A stretch of 64,000 nt of DNA from Liolophura sinensis. Its lineage: Eukaryota; Mollusca; Polyplacophora; Chitonida; Chitonidae. The stretch is taken from NCBI RefSeq assembly GCF_032854445.1, contig NC_088295.1:30615385-30679384 (forward strand). Reading direction: 5' to 3'. The translations under genes and the position numbers were made by a program. Shown here piece by piece: positions 1 to 14,063 of the stretch (its first letter is position 1; every line of letters begins with the position of its first letter). The notes beneath the pieces were generated by a model. That model saw only the letters and a list, made by a program, of their open reading frames with translations. It ran no database searches and had not been told where the DNA came from.

Positions 1-1498
1 AATTTACACTTGTACATGCAAAGGATTCACTAAGGACATGGTAACATTTGAAGTCAAGCAAATTACTTGCTACATTTCAGAAAGTCCTTGCAATAAAAAG
101 AATTTCCACATGTGCCAAGAAACAACATATTGTAACTTAATATACAATCATCATCATGCCTTAGCATGTAGCCCTGGCGTAAGGTAAGGTCAAACTACAT
201 GAAACAGTCTAAGTCTGCATGAAGCTAGCCCCACAGCCAGACACTTCAATTTGTGAGGAGTTACAAGACGCCTCCAGAACTCCCATAAACCAAACCGTTT
301 GCCAGCAAGCGCTTGATTAAGTAAATGTGACTAAAGCACCATGTGAAGTGTTATTAGGGTGAAAAAATAAAAAGCTCTGACAAATTTGTATGAACATGTA
401 CATGAAGGTAATAAGGTAGGATTTTTTTTTTTTTACTCCCACAAGCTGCAGTACTGTTGTATATCACAGACATACATATAAATGTAGTATTTAATAACAG
501 GACAAATTGGTTATTTCATTTATTACGGCGTCTTTCTGAAGAATAAATTATGACGCAGAGTTACATGTGTGTTTTACATTTGCGTCAATTCTGCCTCTAC
601 ATAAACTACAGAACGAAGTCCTAAAGGAGAAGTTTTGAAGGCACAGCTTGTTAGCATTATTATGCAGCCCGGGTCCATAATTGGAAGCACATCAAGCTTG
701 GTTGAAAAGTGCGAAGAACACATGTAGCTATTGAGCGTGTGGTCTTCATAAGGAGTAAAACATGCTGAGAAAGGTATGTCCTTAAGTAAGGAACACAAAT
801 AATACAACCTGTGCACCACACCATCCACTGGGTGAAATTCAGTCTTGACTGTAGAAAATAAATAACATTCAAGTAACTGTCCTTCATGTGCTATACTTTT
901 CTGAACGAAAAGTGCGTAGTTAACATCAATGCAATTTGGTAATGCTTGCTATAGATTCAGATGATTCCATGTGAACTAATTTGAAAACAAAAACCAAGGT
1001 ATGATGTTTTTTTTTATATATAAAGCTTATCACTTCTTCCCTTGCCTTTTGTTAAACTGCACATGTGCATGTTATCTGCATGATTGATGTGTACAAACAA
1101 GGAGACCTTTTTAGAAACACGAATTATGAATGACTGAAAAGTAATGTTTGAAGTTTCACTGCCAATATTAATGCTAGAATTAATGTAAAGCCATTGGGCA
1201 GTTTCTTGATAACATGTATAAACACAACAGCCCCATCCCCAGAAACTTGATACAACTTAGTAATTATTAAATGTCACCTAAGACAAACTGTTTAGACTAC
1301 CTTTACAGACTTTGGAAGATTTATGAGGGCAGTTCAAATGAAACAAAAACAAGACATAGAGCAATGTAATTTAAGACAAATGTACTGATACCAACAGCCA
1401 CTTAGTTACACTTTTATTTTCATTTATAACCAAGCTCTACATGAAGTCTGAAGCATGTATTTCAAGGCGAAAGACCACATGTACATGAAATTCATTTC

Positions 1499-1541
1499 TT
1501 TATTTATTTGACTGTTGTTTAGTGCCATACTCAAGAATTAT
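1499..1541 (-). repeat. Degenerate SINE family A 3' end
   Basis: The text 'ttatttatttgactgttgtt' followed by 'agtgccatactcaagaatta' is the reverse complement of the family A tail (tcttgagtacggcgtaaaac, then caatcaaataaataaat) seen in better copies at 33857 and 41158. Only the tail remains. Confidence 0.6.
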
Positions 1542-4500
1542 GAATATGACTGCTCAGTGTTTACTGTACTTCTCGTCAAATACAGCAGCCCCACAGAACT
1601 GCATAATCTACACGCAAGCAGCTGACATAGGTGGTGGGCACAAACAATACAATGAGATACAGAAGAAAAGAATCATGAAGATATAAATAAATAAAATACT
1701 CTATATATAGATTTTCATCTGGATGGGTGCCACAAGGATAACAAAGTATATGAGAGTACGCCTACATTTGTAAGCGATACCCAGAACTACACATCCAGGT
1801 ATCGACAATACTAGAAGTGATACTTTCTCATGATGATAGGTTATATCCGTAGAGGTTTGGGCACCAAGCAGGTCCACTGTGAACAGCATGTCTAATTCAT
1901 CCAGAATGAAACCAAACATACGTGGATGTACATATATACACATACACAGCACAAGTACAGTATGCATGTGTTCATTTTTGTCATTACTTCGTCTTGTCTG
2001 GAGAATAGGAAAATGTTAAACAGATACAAGTTGAGTGTGTTCTTCAACCAGAACCACAACTCAAAGTATTTGTCCAAAAGAATCCAGCCAAGGGAAACAA
2101 CTCTACAGCACATACAGGAATTTTGGATATAGGGTGAAACAGTACACTATTTTACAGCAAGGCATGTTGGCCATGGTGGCCAAAATCAGACAGTCGCAGG
2201 TGCAGAATACTACATGTACATGCCCTATATGCACATCAGGGTAGAATAGTAATTATTTCAACACAGCACAGAATAGACAGGACACTAAGTTTCGGAAGGG
2301 GTGGGGGGGGGGGAATGACAATGATCTGTCGAATTTAAGCTGTTCACATGATGAACATTTCAGCTTCCATGTACAGTAGCACCAGAAACATATATTTGTA
2401 AGAAATAACCAACAATGTTTCAATCTTGTAGTTTTCTTGTAACACACTGCCACATGTACAGTAATGCATGTACTATAACCATTGCCATATATTAGGTGAT
2501 TGCTCCTTTATCCGTGACACTTTCCAAAGTTAGTTATGAACAGGAGTTAACTTTCATTTTAGGCTCTTCATAATTTCATGGAGATTTTCTTTAACTTATT
2601 GCCCTGTTTTCACTGTTGGTGAAAATCATGTGAAGTTTTGTAAAATTACCATTAATTCACACATGTGCATCTTCATGTGAATTCCACCAACTAATCAGCC
2701 TTCAGCACTGCCCTTTGTACAGCAGGGTGATTCACTGGAGAAAACTTCCACGAAATTGTTGGTAATTTACGCACATGAAAAGCTGACCAGTTTTTACCAT
2801 GCTGTTGCATGTTGTACCTCCGCATCAAGCACATAACTAAGGTCACTTATCACAGAATATGTCACCACAGTAAACACACTGTGAGCATCATTGCAAATCT
2901 CCACTACATAAACTCTTGTCCTGGAGGTTAGGCCACATGCACATCAATTGTGATTCCCTAGTAAAACGGGTCCAAGCATACCTACAAATGTGCATGTACA
3001 CTTAGCACCTTAGACAATATGGGATGCTCCTGCAGGAGTTCCAGAATGACAATAATCACTGATAACAAATGAGACTCTTCATTTAACATCTCTCTTCAAT
3101 GTGTGATTATCCAGTGATTGGTATCAGAAGTTTACTGTTTTAGTAGCATATATAATTTTTTTATCTACAAAAACTAATAGTGATAAATGTAGGGGCAGTC
3201 ATGATGTAGACATTTCACTGCAAGATATGTATAGTAGGAAGCATCAAGCTTTACATGCCTCTTTAGTTGCAGTCCAAGGACCTACACATACTGTATCACA
3301 CTATACCTTGTATACACATACATGCACTATCTAACACCTACACATAAAGCCACTACTGCCTCTGTCACCTGAACTTTTTTCACTGAGTACATGTACATGT
3401 ACATCTATATTGATTTGGCTGCTTTGACCTGCAGAGGACACACATGCTAGCAAAGACATATTGAATCTTCAACCTCTCAGATCTCTGTATAGAGGTCTAA
3501 CCATCACAAATTGTCTCATTCTCCCTGACAGATAATCAACAGCAGCTGTTGCGTCCCTTTATCAGCCAGCCACACCAGGATTATATGTCTATACAATACT
3601 GCTATTACTGCTGTAAAGGGAAGAGATTTGTTCCTAGTGATAACAGTACATTGATGATAATGAGGTATAGGTGTATTATTTATCAAAACAGAGTGAAGGT
3701 TGAGTGAGAGTTTTTCTGCATGCAAACAATACATATACTTCCGTGATACACTGGTCAAGTAGCCTAGAGTTTTACATTTGTGACCAGTACCTGATGGATC
3801 AGCTGCCACTTTACATACATGTACATTAATATGGCACCAGTACACAAGTAAATAAAGTAATCAATGCAGCTAACAGATTTTTTTTTTCTTTTTCAAAAGA
3901 ACTACATCAATCTTTGCAGCTCATGATTCACATGTTTAAGCTGGTATTATCAGTATACAGGTAGTCTATCATAAGACTGTTTCAATCAAAACATACACTG
4001 TGTATGCACACAACAACGTTAAGATACGAGGTCCAGCAGAACAGCAATACTTCTCTCGTGTTTGATTTATTTCTTTATTTAATTGCTGCTAAAAATTTTA
4101 CTAAAGTAAGGTTTGTAGTTGTAAAAATCATGCATCTATACTAAAACAAAATGGTCATGCTTGACAGGTACACATACCACACCAACCTCGAGTCCTCGCT
4201 TAACGCCGTAAACAATGCTTTAGCTAACAATGATCCAGCAAAAGCCTGTGTTTTTTCACATTTGAAGGGTTACCATTCAAAATGTGAATATTGCAACAAT
4301 CTGGAAAAACATTATATAACTCGAGAATAACACAGCCAGGAATGCAAAATCAGCAATAGTACAGTACATGTAAACACTAAAAGTAACAGGTATATATGTA
4401 TATCTATATAATGCTATATATGCTGCAAGCAGATGCAAATGAAGGCCAATCATCAAAAATTATTTTTCAACTTACCATGGACAATTTCAACAGAACAGAA

Positions 4501-5183
4501 TGTTCTACCTTCTGGATGTAATACTTGAGGAGAAATGTGTGCAGCCCTTAGAATACCTGCGCTGACTAAGACCACACTACAGGTAACAATGAACAGGAAG
4601 CCATGCTTGAAATCTTAGAGAGAAATACCTTGTTTAGCTTAACTAGTAACAAAGGCTCAGTACTTCAGGGCAAGTTAATCTCTGAAGGGCTTTCCACATT
4701 AACCTTCTCAATCTTTTATAACAGCCTGTAACAGTATACATGTTAAGTGACCATACATGTTTCACCTGCTACGAATACACATGTGCATGCAATGGCCACA
4801 TTGTTACTGTAACTTGGTGCTCAAATGCTCTCAGAATGATATACTTAAGAATAGATGTGATACCAGTTAAATTGCTATAATGTGTGCTTGCGGGCGAACT
4901 GTTAAAAAATAACTGCATCGTATAACACACAGAAAGTACTTCAGCTCAGCTACATTGTACATGTGTAGACCTACAATTTCAAAAGGGTCACCACAATTTG
5001 AATAAATGATTTCACAATGAAAGGCATATCTGCTTGAGATGATTAACATGACAATATTTACTCAATTTTAGCAAATTCAACTATTTCAACCCTTAACTGT
5101 ACGTAACTCACAATTCACAATACTTTATATCTATGAAAGATATACATGTATTATCCAATGGGGAGGCGGCAATTTTTCAAATC

Positions 5184-5199
5184 CCATGAGGTGGCGCTA
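5184..5199 (+). promoter_or_regulatory. CTCF-like site
   Basis: The sequence 'ccatgaggtggcgcta' contains AGGTGGCGCTA, which matches the CTCF core shared by insects and vertebrates as I recall it (AGRKGGCRS). A single motif match in 64 kb is weak evidence without occupancy data. Confidence 0.35.
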
Positions 5200-8100
5200 G
5201 TGTGAAGCAGGACTTCGAGCTATTGTCACATCTACTCTGTTACAATGTACTATTTTCTATTGTAACATCATACTGTCTTTAATGCGACGTCTTCAATATG
5301 AGATCTCCATTAAATACATTTCCATATTTATACATATTTTATAACTGTCTTCTAAATTTAAATTGTTGTGGTTTAAAATATAATGTAGCTTCAGTGAAAA
5401 GAATAGTATTTGCACCAATCTAACTGCTTTCACATACAGTGTACAATCAATTTTGGTTTAACTAGTATTTATTTTTTACATCATACTTTTTTCCATTACT
5501 GCACTGCACCATTCTATTGAAATACATGTACATGTGTACTATAATTTAACATTTCACTTGATTTATTGAATTAATTATTTTCTTCACATGTTTATTAAAG
5601 TAAAAGAAAGCTGAAATATGAAGTAAGGTTCATCTATGCATAAAAATACTTTCATTTATTTTTTCAGATTTTTTTCTAGTGTTGAAAGGCATTTAAATAT
5701 TCGAAAACTATGGTAGGGCTTTATGAGCCATACTGACAATATCTAGGAACTGACGTCACATCACTTTTTTTTTGTGTTATCCAGAAGCAAGGAATTTTGA
5801 GGAACATTATTTCAGTAATCTTTCATGGTTAAAAAGAGTTTTTCCAACATTCTGTGATGATTAGAGTTGGATAAATTTTCTGTGACGTTAGATTTCCTAA
5901 CCACTGATAATATGGTCCATAAATCCCACCTTAGAGGTCAAATGTTTGAGTGTCTTCAATTCTTTTCACAAAAACCTAAAAAAATAAATGAAAGTATATT
6001 TATGCCTAGTTTTAAGTGGTTTGCTTAGTGATATCTACTTCCATTTTTAGAGGTCTTCTTTAAAATGATGTTCAATGACAGCCCCAAAAAAATACAGAAT
6101 TCTTTTTTATTTTCTGATCTTAGTAAGAGCAACCAGGCAAAGCTGGTTTCAAACATGTGACGTCAATGGTCAGGGACAATGTGCCGTCCTCTTAAACACT
6201 TGGTCAGCGAGGACCAGCCAGCCAGCATGTCTCCACAATCCCTACTCTTAGGAAATTTATGTCACAAAGGTATTATGTATAGTCATCTGCTTAAGTTCTG
6301 CAAAGTCACCCTGCGCCATATGTTTAAGAAACCCCAATGCTGCACTTTTCTTACAAGTACACACTTTTTTTGTTTATCTTGTAATAATGCACAAAAGGTT
6401 GTACACACCCTGGGTGACCAAGCAATGCAGATCCTACAATAAATCTGGTGTAACTTGGCTGCATCTACACCTGAAGATGAACATGTGCTAAAAGACTAAA
6501 AGAGTATGGTTTATGAGCCAATAAGAAATGGGGGATGTCAACAGTTTATCAGCTAAGGGGAGCTATTGTTCCCAGGCTACAGGTGTTCTGCAGGCGTAAC
6601 CCAATCTGCTAAGCTAAAGCTGTGTGAATGATGTAAAGCCTTACACTGGGGGGGAAATGATGAGGCGGCGAGCCAGGGAACTCCACACCTCAATGTTAGA
6701 GCCCTTACCAGGTTAACCTGGCCTTCTCAGAGATATTGGGTTTCCTGGGACTACAGCTTTTTTCACCTTTTCTGGTTTTCCACATGCAGAGCAGATATTA
6801 ACAAGACCTTCAATTAGCAAATGATCCATACACTTAACACCTTTCTTTTAGCTCTGTTTCACCAGGCTAATTGTGCCCGAGAATAAAACCTAAGTTTGCC
6901 ACTTGCAGGGCTTTTGACATTGCTCGTCCCATTATCAAGAAAACTGCAGTACTAAGACACTGTTACTGTACATGCAGAACACTGGTCTTATCAGTCTTAT
7001 CTTAAGTTGTCTTACCTGAATCCACCGGATTCTAGATACACCAGGTCAGTATGGAACGAACACCTGTCTAGTTTATAACTTTATAAAAGATAATACTGTA
7101 TTTCTGTATCTTCAGTTTGTGTCCAGTGTATTACTATCATGCATGTACATTTGAATGTGTACTTGTTACAAAGTGACAAGACCAAAATTGTTGTGACATT
7201 GTCACAATGCATACACACTCAAACCAATAACACTCAAATGTATTAATACATACTGAACCACAAATTTGTTCTTAATTCTGCTCAACAAACAAGGTTATAC
7301 ATAAGTCAACTAAAAATGAAAAACTGATAGATAAACTGAACTGTGTACGTTATTGTTTACTTCCTTTCAATTCCACTGCTGCACCAGTAACATGTAACAA
7401 TAGGCTACTCGTGTTATGGGTAATAACGATTCAGTTTCCTACGATAATGTTTTAGTGTGATAGTAGCAACGAGTCAATAATGTACTTTCTAGCAATCATC
7501 TGTGTTATTATTTGCAGGAAATGTATGCCATGAATACCTAGGCAGAAAAATCTCTGTAAACATATATCTGGGTAAATGTTGACCACGAGTTACTCAGTGT
7601 ATGTAAACAAGGCTGACGTGACCTGGTGGCCAAAAACCCATACTCAGCTTATAAATGTTTTTATGGCATGAAGAATATTTAACTCCACAGGCCTCAGCTG
7701 CAAATACAGTCAACATGTACATAATGTACGCCTGTAACATGTTCTCAACTTTGACATTTTATGACACACTGAAAATATTTCAAATCTTGTTTTGGCCTTG
7801 TTTTGTATAATCCTCAGCAGGAGCATGCTGTCTACAGTACTGTAGTACTTGTGTTTCCTGAAGACAACATGGATGCTGGCCTATACCACAGCCTTCTCTT
7901 CTCTTTTAAAGGTTGCTGTTGTCCGCCAGAATCCATTCAATTGTTAGCACCTGTACAAACGTCCAGTGTCTATATTTACTCGCGTCTTATATAGCAGCTA
8001 CCTTTACACCTAGCATAAGAATCTTTCGCGTATCCTTCCCAGTTGTGATAGCTATTTATTATCTTGTCTACTACAGTGCTAATGGACCAGGCAATGAACC

Positions 8101-8258
8101 TCTGGATAGATGTTCAAAACACATCCGAACTAGATCTTATTTGCCTATTGCATCATATCTCTAATGCTTCCATTTTCTTTCACTCAAAATTTCCTAATTT
8201 CCCAGAGAATGTTCTACTGTGATTGCCTAGTAACATGTACATTATACCTGCAACATGC

Positions 8259-8306
<48 letters not shown>
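8259..8306. repeat. (AT)n microsatellite
   Basis: An AT dinucleotide tract with one early interruption (atatacatat), pure from about 8267 to 8306. It produces the tyrosine/isoleucine runs seen in translation of the minus strand, which are not a real protein. Confidence 0.95.
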
Positions 8307-8309
<3 letters not shown>

Positions 8310-11300
8310 CTTACAGCTATGAAGCCAGCAGGGGCCGGGAGGTCATTGAAACACTGGTAGTTGAGCAATGGATAGTTGTCTGAAGTAAGTGCCATCCAGT
8401 TAGCACACAATTCATGGCATTTGGAATAAAAGTGTTAAGCACTGATGCTTTGCACGGTCAAGTCCACTATGTACAAAGCATATAAAGGAAGTCGTGTCAA
8501 AATATTACCACATTTTAGAGTAAAACTTCTTCCATTGAATAAGGGCCAAGATCACCAGAACTAAATTATTCCCATACACTGCACGTAAAACTACTGGGCA
8601 TTCAATTTAATTGTAGGGACTATCTCGTATGGCATAAAAATTGCATGTAACAGTATACAAGTATGTAGTAATACTGCTGACCAGTATGCACATGTATTTG
8701 GATTGACAATAATGGTGAACAAATGTTCTGGTGTAGTACATTACAATAGGCTAGCCTATAGGATTATTCATCCAGGTAATACTGATCCTACAGCTGTGAC
8801 TTACAGGGAAGAAGGCAAACAATGGCCCAGCTGGTTTACTACCTGTAGGGCAAATTGGCTTACAAATGCACACGTTCAGATTTCAATATGGCACTTCAAT
8901 AATCAGTCCTTCTCTTCACTGTCTGTCAACCGCTAACACTACAGTTACAAACACATGGACACACTTGTACATGCAATGCCACTCAGCTGCAATTCCATCA
9001 AGAACCAATAACTGAGTTATGGCAACGCATAAATTACATGCACTTGAAATTGAAAGCATGCTATCAGGATTCTTTTTATTATTAAGTAAATGCCCAGATT
9101 CTTATTTCTAGAGAAATATTAACACGGGAGATGCACATAACTTAAAACCGTCAACGCTGTAATTTAATTAGATATGGAATACATGTATGCTTGCATGTGG
9201 AAAATGATATATGCAAAACTGTGCACTAGGTCTGCATTCAACGGGAACAGATTGCCTTTGTGTCTGCAGGTCTTCAAGCATTTCACTGAATATACTGCAT
9301 AGAGCAAAATCAGTCAATAGAACCACTTAAGTAACAAGTTAAAGTTCCCTAATTCAATTTTTGCAAATGTAGAGTCATATGTATCAACCAATAAAAGGTA
9401 GGAATTTGCAACATGTATAAGGCAATCACAAGTTTTGTTACATAATAATAATACAATAATTTCACACTGTTCACGTTGACAACTCACAACCAAAATGTTT
9501 GAAACAGTCATGCTTTCACAGGAGAGAATCGTTTCTGTAAATCATGGTAGCAGTAGGCTTTCTAACAGAGGAATGTCATACCTTTAAGTTACAAATTAAG
9601 GCCTGAGGTTCAAATTATGCCTAATACATGTTCAGTTGTCCTATAATTTTGATCAGGTCAGCAGTGAACCAGGTTCAATACAGTATGACTGTACATGTAT
9701 ATAAGTAATTTAACAACAACATTTTCCCAACAGGATACAGATCTTAATTCATTTTCCTATTTTATTATACATGTATTTTACTTCTAGAGAAAGAGTGAAA
9801 GAGTACATCGATCCCTAAAAATTGACAACTTCCTAGGTGACACAGGTGATATATGAATGCAAACCTCATACAATCTTGTCAAAGAGTCAAAATGGAATTT
9901 AAATTCATGCTGCTCACATTTGCAGGGGACATCATTAAAGATGAAGAGTGTCTGAAGATGGAGCTATAATTTGGACATGAATGGATAGGTCATGTTGAAC
10001 GCTTGTTTTTGTGGTTGCCTGTTGGATCACCAGTCAAGAGATATCCAGGCAGAACAGGTAATCAGAGCAGGTAAACAAGAGGACGGTTTAGTTCAAAGCC
10101 TACTCCACTGAGCAAATACAAAGCTGTGTACACGAGCTATGAGCTCAAGCAGCAGCCTTGAGACTTAGAGGTTAGGCTGGTGAAAATCAACACACATGGC
10201 TGTCTCCCAAAATGCTCAAGCTTCATCTAAGACTTTTACAAAAGCCATAACAGATTTTACAAAGGTTGTAATAGATTTTACAAAAGCCATGATGGATTTC
10301 AACTCATGCACTTTATTTCTGTTGTTGCAGAATGTGGATTCAATCATTCCACCAGCTATAGACCAGTCAGGGCAATCTTGTGGACATTAAACCTATGTTC
10401 TCATGGAACTGAAGGTTACTAGACATGTATGGCAAATACTCATGGTTTTGTACAGAAGATCTGCAGTACAGTAATATATGTACATGTTGCCAACAGAACA
10501 ATGGACACGAACAAGAAGTTGAGAGTTCTAAACATCGAAGTAGTACGGCTCCTGGTGTATGCCAAACTCATTTATATATACATGTATACAGATAAGCATC
10601 CAGCTTCAAACATTTTGTCTGGTAAAGAAGGTTCAAGTTTTTGGGCCTCCATGCCCAAAATGGCTTTGCGAAACAGGCCCCAGTGACAGAGCTTATCTAA
10701 AGAGCAAACCAAAAAAAAAGGCCTTTTTGTATTACCCTAATTCTTCTAATTTTTAGGACAGATGTTCAAAATGCTGAAAGCAAAGAATTACATTCCTCAA
10801 TGGGGGAAAAGTAAAGATTTGAATATGCAGTTCAATGGATGGACTATACCATGTGAAAAAAGGAGCTAAATATTCCTGCTACTACAATTACATGCATACT
10901 GGCTAAAAAGAGCAGGCCAGGTGTCTCAAAAATTAGAATAGGGTAGTTGTTTTCATAAGTACCTACACCTTTGAACACCATTTTCATACAAACATGAATT
11001 TGCACAGGAAACTGCTGAAATTATCCTGAAAAGGGAACTGACAAATTTGTAGTCATGAAACATCAGCACAGAAAACTCAGTGTGACAATGGTTTTGATAC
11101 CGGCTTATGGAATTATAACTGTGCTAATGGTTACAAAGGTTTTATCAAAGAGAAGGTTATCAAAATACAGTCAGTAAATATGATCCTTGTTTTACCGTTT
11201 TCTCAGGAGAAATATGAGCTCAACAGAACAAAAAGTAAGCCTTCTTCCACAAAAGGAACTTGAGTCACGACTATGGTAAACAGAGAAAAGAAGTTCAACA

Positions 11301-12204
11301 GGACTAAAGATGTGTCACCAAGGATAAATGTATTGCCTTATAATCAAGCTACTTAAGCCATTCCAGGATAAAAGGCTTACTCAAGCATGAGCACGAGGGA
11401 ATACCTGAAGCAAAGCTTTCTTTCATTTTTCGCCGAACCGTCTTTCTGCTACTTATGGAACAAGTCTTTAAGGTTACCACACACAAAGGGGGTACATTAC
11501 TGGTTCTCATGAGAACTTACTCAACATGACAATGATAATGACATTCCTGGCCTTCTCCAGCATGGACCAGAAGCCAGAATGTGTTCAAGATTTGACTTCC
11601 TATTTCATTACACTGCCCACTTGAGACAGAAAAATATCCTACAAGATGCAATTACTGACAATCAAGCCCAAACAATTTGCACACATTTGAATTTTCTTGT
11701 GGGAAATCTTGACAGAAGAAACAGCTGAACTTCGGAAATCAGCACATAACATGAGCAAGTATAGATATGTGGATAGAATTTCTGAACATCCTGACAGTTT
11801 TTATAACTGTAATATAACTATAATCTTCAGCATTCAATGTTTTAAATATTCCTAATGTCAAAAGCTCTTACCATTTTGCATTTACCATTTTGCATAAATG
11901 CAAAGTAAAAAACACAAGTCAGCTACGGTGTACATATAGGCCCCAAAATGTTCTGACCTCAGCCCTGCTATGGGTACAGGCGACCATAACATTCCACACA
12001 ATGCAGGTAAAAATTGAGGAACAGCTTCTTGGCTCATTCTTCACTGATCAAGCAGGTTACTATTCATTGTTCAGAAACATATTCAATTAGGTAATTTATT
12101 ACCATGAAGATGCTGTTTGTCGTACATTCAACTTCTTTAATTCTTATTCATTCTAAAGTATGAGTAACATAACCAAGTGTGGAAATATTATAAACCTTTG
12201 AATC
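8307..12204. other. Non-coding stretch, no supported gene
   Basis: No recognisable gene. A splice-acceptor-like 'ctcacatttgcag' at 9913-9925 is followed by a 44-base frame encoding DIIKDEECLKMEL and a stop at 9967-9969. This could be a short alternative terminal exon but is too short to call. A small internal repetition of 'gattttacaaa' occurs at 10251-10290. Confidence 0.45.
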
Positions 12205-12480
12205 TATAGTTTACTGATCCGATTGGTGTATAAACACAGTGCTCAAGTATTTTTCACTTACACCACAGCAGTCAGTTTTATGGGTGCTGGAAACTTTGAG
12301 TGCCCAAAGTAAACCACCACCCTTGATCAGGTACATGTGCCTGGCAAACCCACTGACTTAAAGCTGCAGGCAAATCAGCCAGGGCTGTTGTCAAACACAT
12401 GACCTCACCTGTCAAGCGCCTGATAGTCACCATGAGCCAAACATTTACCTGTAAGCCAGCGAGGTCCGTATTAACCTATT
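12205..12480 (-). repeat. Degenerate SINE, family A-like
   Basis: Read on the minus strand, the segment ends in 'gtgtaagtgaaaaatacttg' followed by 'agcactgtgtttatacacca' and 'atcggatcag'. This parallels the family A tail 'gtataagtgaaatattcttg' / 'agtacggcgtaaaacacca' / 'atcaaataaa'. The upstream part (12300-12480) is divergent but more GC-rich than its surroundings, as expected of an old SINE body. Confidence 0.6.
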
Positions 12481-13606
12481 AACTAAAGGAACTTACAAAA
12501 GTACAAAATACTTGTATTTGCAAATCTGCTTCTTGTGCATGATTGTTTCTTTGCTGCTGAATACAGTATAGCACATACCACACCCCATCGCGGTCACAGA
12601 AGTGCCTGCTATCTAAGCCATCAGGACATGCATATCAAATGATGGACATCAATAGTTTTATATGCACATATATGTATGCTGGTAAACACTCTTGTGAAGC
12701 TGTATGAACTATTCCAAGCATACAATCTAACTAAGGAAACTTGTTTATTTACACTTGATTAGTGGAAATCAAAGGGGCTATGGATAGGGCTGTGACACTA
12801 CAACTCCTACGTGAACACAATCATTCTTATAATAATCCTAATTCATGCACTCGTACACAACCATTCAAATGCATGCAACAGGATACAGAGGGTTAAGTAG
12901 ACCCCTTTTACTAAGTATTACATGTACAGCCTCACTGATACCCAAGTGGAAATGAACAATTGAGACTCAGGCTGCACAGATCAAATCTGTCTAGTCTAAG
13001 GTTGATTATTCCTTATTCAGAGTTCTATACAAATTTATTACTTGTGAGCTGTAAATTTGAATGAATGTGTTACCAAACCAAATATGACCACCAATCAATA
13101 CCTGGAATGAACACCATTTATACAACTGAAAGCCCTGAACATTCAGAAAAAACTGTGAGCACATAAAATTGGCGATATTACTGTTGCAGCCTTCAGTTTG
13201 ATGGATTTCTGAGGCTTATAATCAATTCTACTAATCCAATATTGCTCAACTTTTAAAATTCTGAGAATATACATGTATGCACAACTTGTGGACCACAATA
13301 TGTGTAAGTCAATATTTCTATCTGTCAGTAGGTTATCAGTACACCATCTTTCCTACTGTTTATAGTAGTAGTGAATGGAAGGTAAGTGATGCATCATTGT
13401 ATGTATCACTACCTATACTGAACTTCAAAATATTCAGTCCTCTGGTTAAACCGTCAATTACAACAGCCTGTTTAAAACATACAAGATAATACCTAGATGG
13501 CCAGCAGTGGTATGAACACATGATGATATCCTGCCATAATTTTCAACTCAGAAACTCAAACTGAGTCATGCACAAGGTAAACTGAAATGAATTATTTATA
13601 TTCCAG

Positions 13607-13827
13607 ATTACAAAGTGGTGCCCATGAGTCCACGTGCCGTAGGCTGGGTGTCCGAACCTAACAGTAAAAACAAAGAGATGACCTCGGTCAGTAAGAAACT
13701 GAACAGCTTACAAGACCTTGATGCACGGAGGAATTCTGTAACAGCACGCTGGCTACAAGCCATGTACACGAGCCATACCTCGTGTGGCTGTACAAGCCGG
13801 GCTGGCCCTGTAACTCCCAGCCTGTAA
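13607..13827 (+). CDS. Candidate terminal exon of an unidentified gene
   Basis: A good acceptor (tttatattccag, ending 13606) is followed by an open phase-2 frame of 72 codons plus a TAA stop at 13825-13827. The peptide begins YKVVPMSPRAVGWVSEPNSK, continues through NKEMTSVSKKLNSLQDLDAR and ends in SRAGPVTPSL. Codon choice looks coding and the segment is more GC-rich than its flanks. It is polar, rich in Ser, Thr, Lys and Arg, with no membrane segment or known domain, so it resembles a disordered C-terminal tail. I do not recognise the protein. Upstream exons were not found; they could lie in the AT-rich DNA to the left or outside the window. The minus strand is also open here, which lowers confidence. 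It could instead be chance or a decayed repeat. Confidence 0.35.
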
Positions 13828-14063
13828 ATCTTGCCATATGCAACAGTTGCCCTGGCTAGCCTTGCTACTACGTGCCTTATTTCACTCACAGTACATTAAT
13901 TAAATTAAGCACACATAAGAGGCACATGGAAGTGGAACGCATGGCAAGATTCCTTAGAGACAGCGGGCTCTAATTCCTTCAAACATTAGAAGTTACAAGC
14001 TGAGATAACTTACCTATTTTTCACGTGAAGACAGACACAGACAGGACAGCACACAACACACAA

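Larger units (their letters stand above)
1..8258. other. Non-coding stretch, no supported gene
   Basis: I see no exon I can support here: open frames are short, overlap on both strands and show no domain signature. The DNA is AT-rich and unusually dense in CATG/GTAC words such as acatgtacatgt (for example near 400, 1480, 2215, 3390, 3825, 5525 and 7140). It holds one degenerate SINE end near 1499. It may be intron or intergenic DNA belonging to a plus-strand gene ending at 13827, which is inference. Confidence 0.5.

Noticed and set aside
13608-13889. 93-codon minus-strand frame overlapping the candidate exon at 13607
   Set aside because: Lacks a domain or convincing splice signals; the plus-strand frame has the better acceptor and composition.
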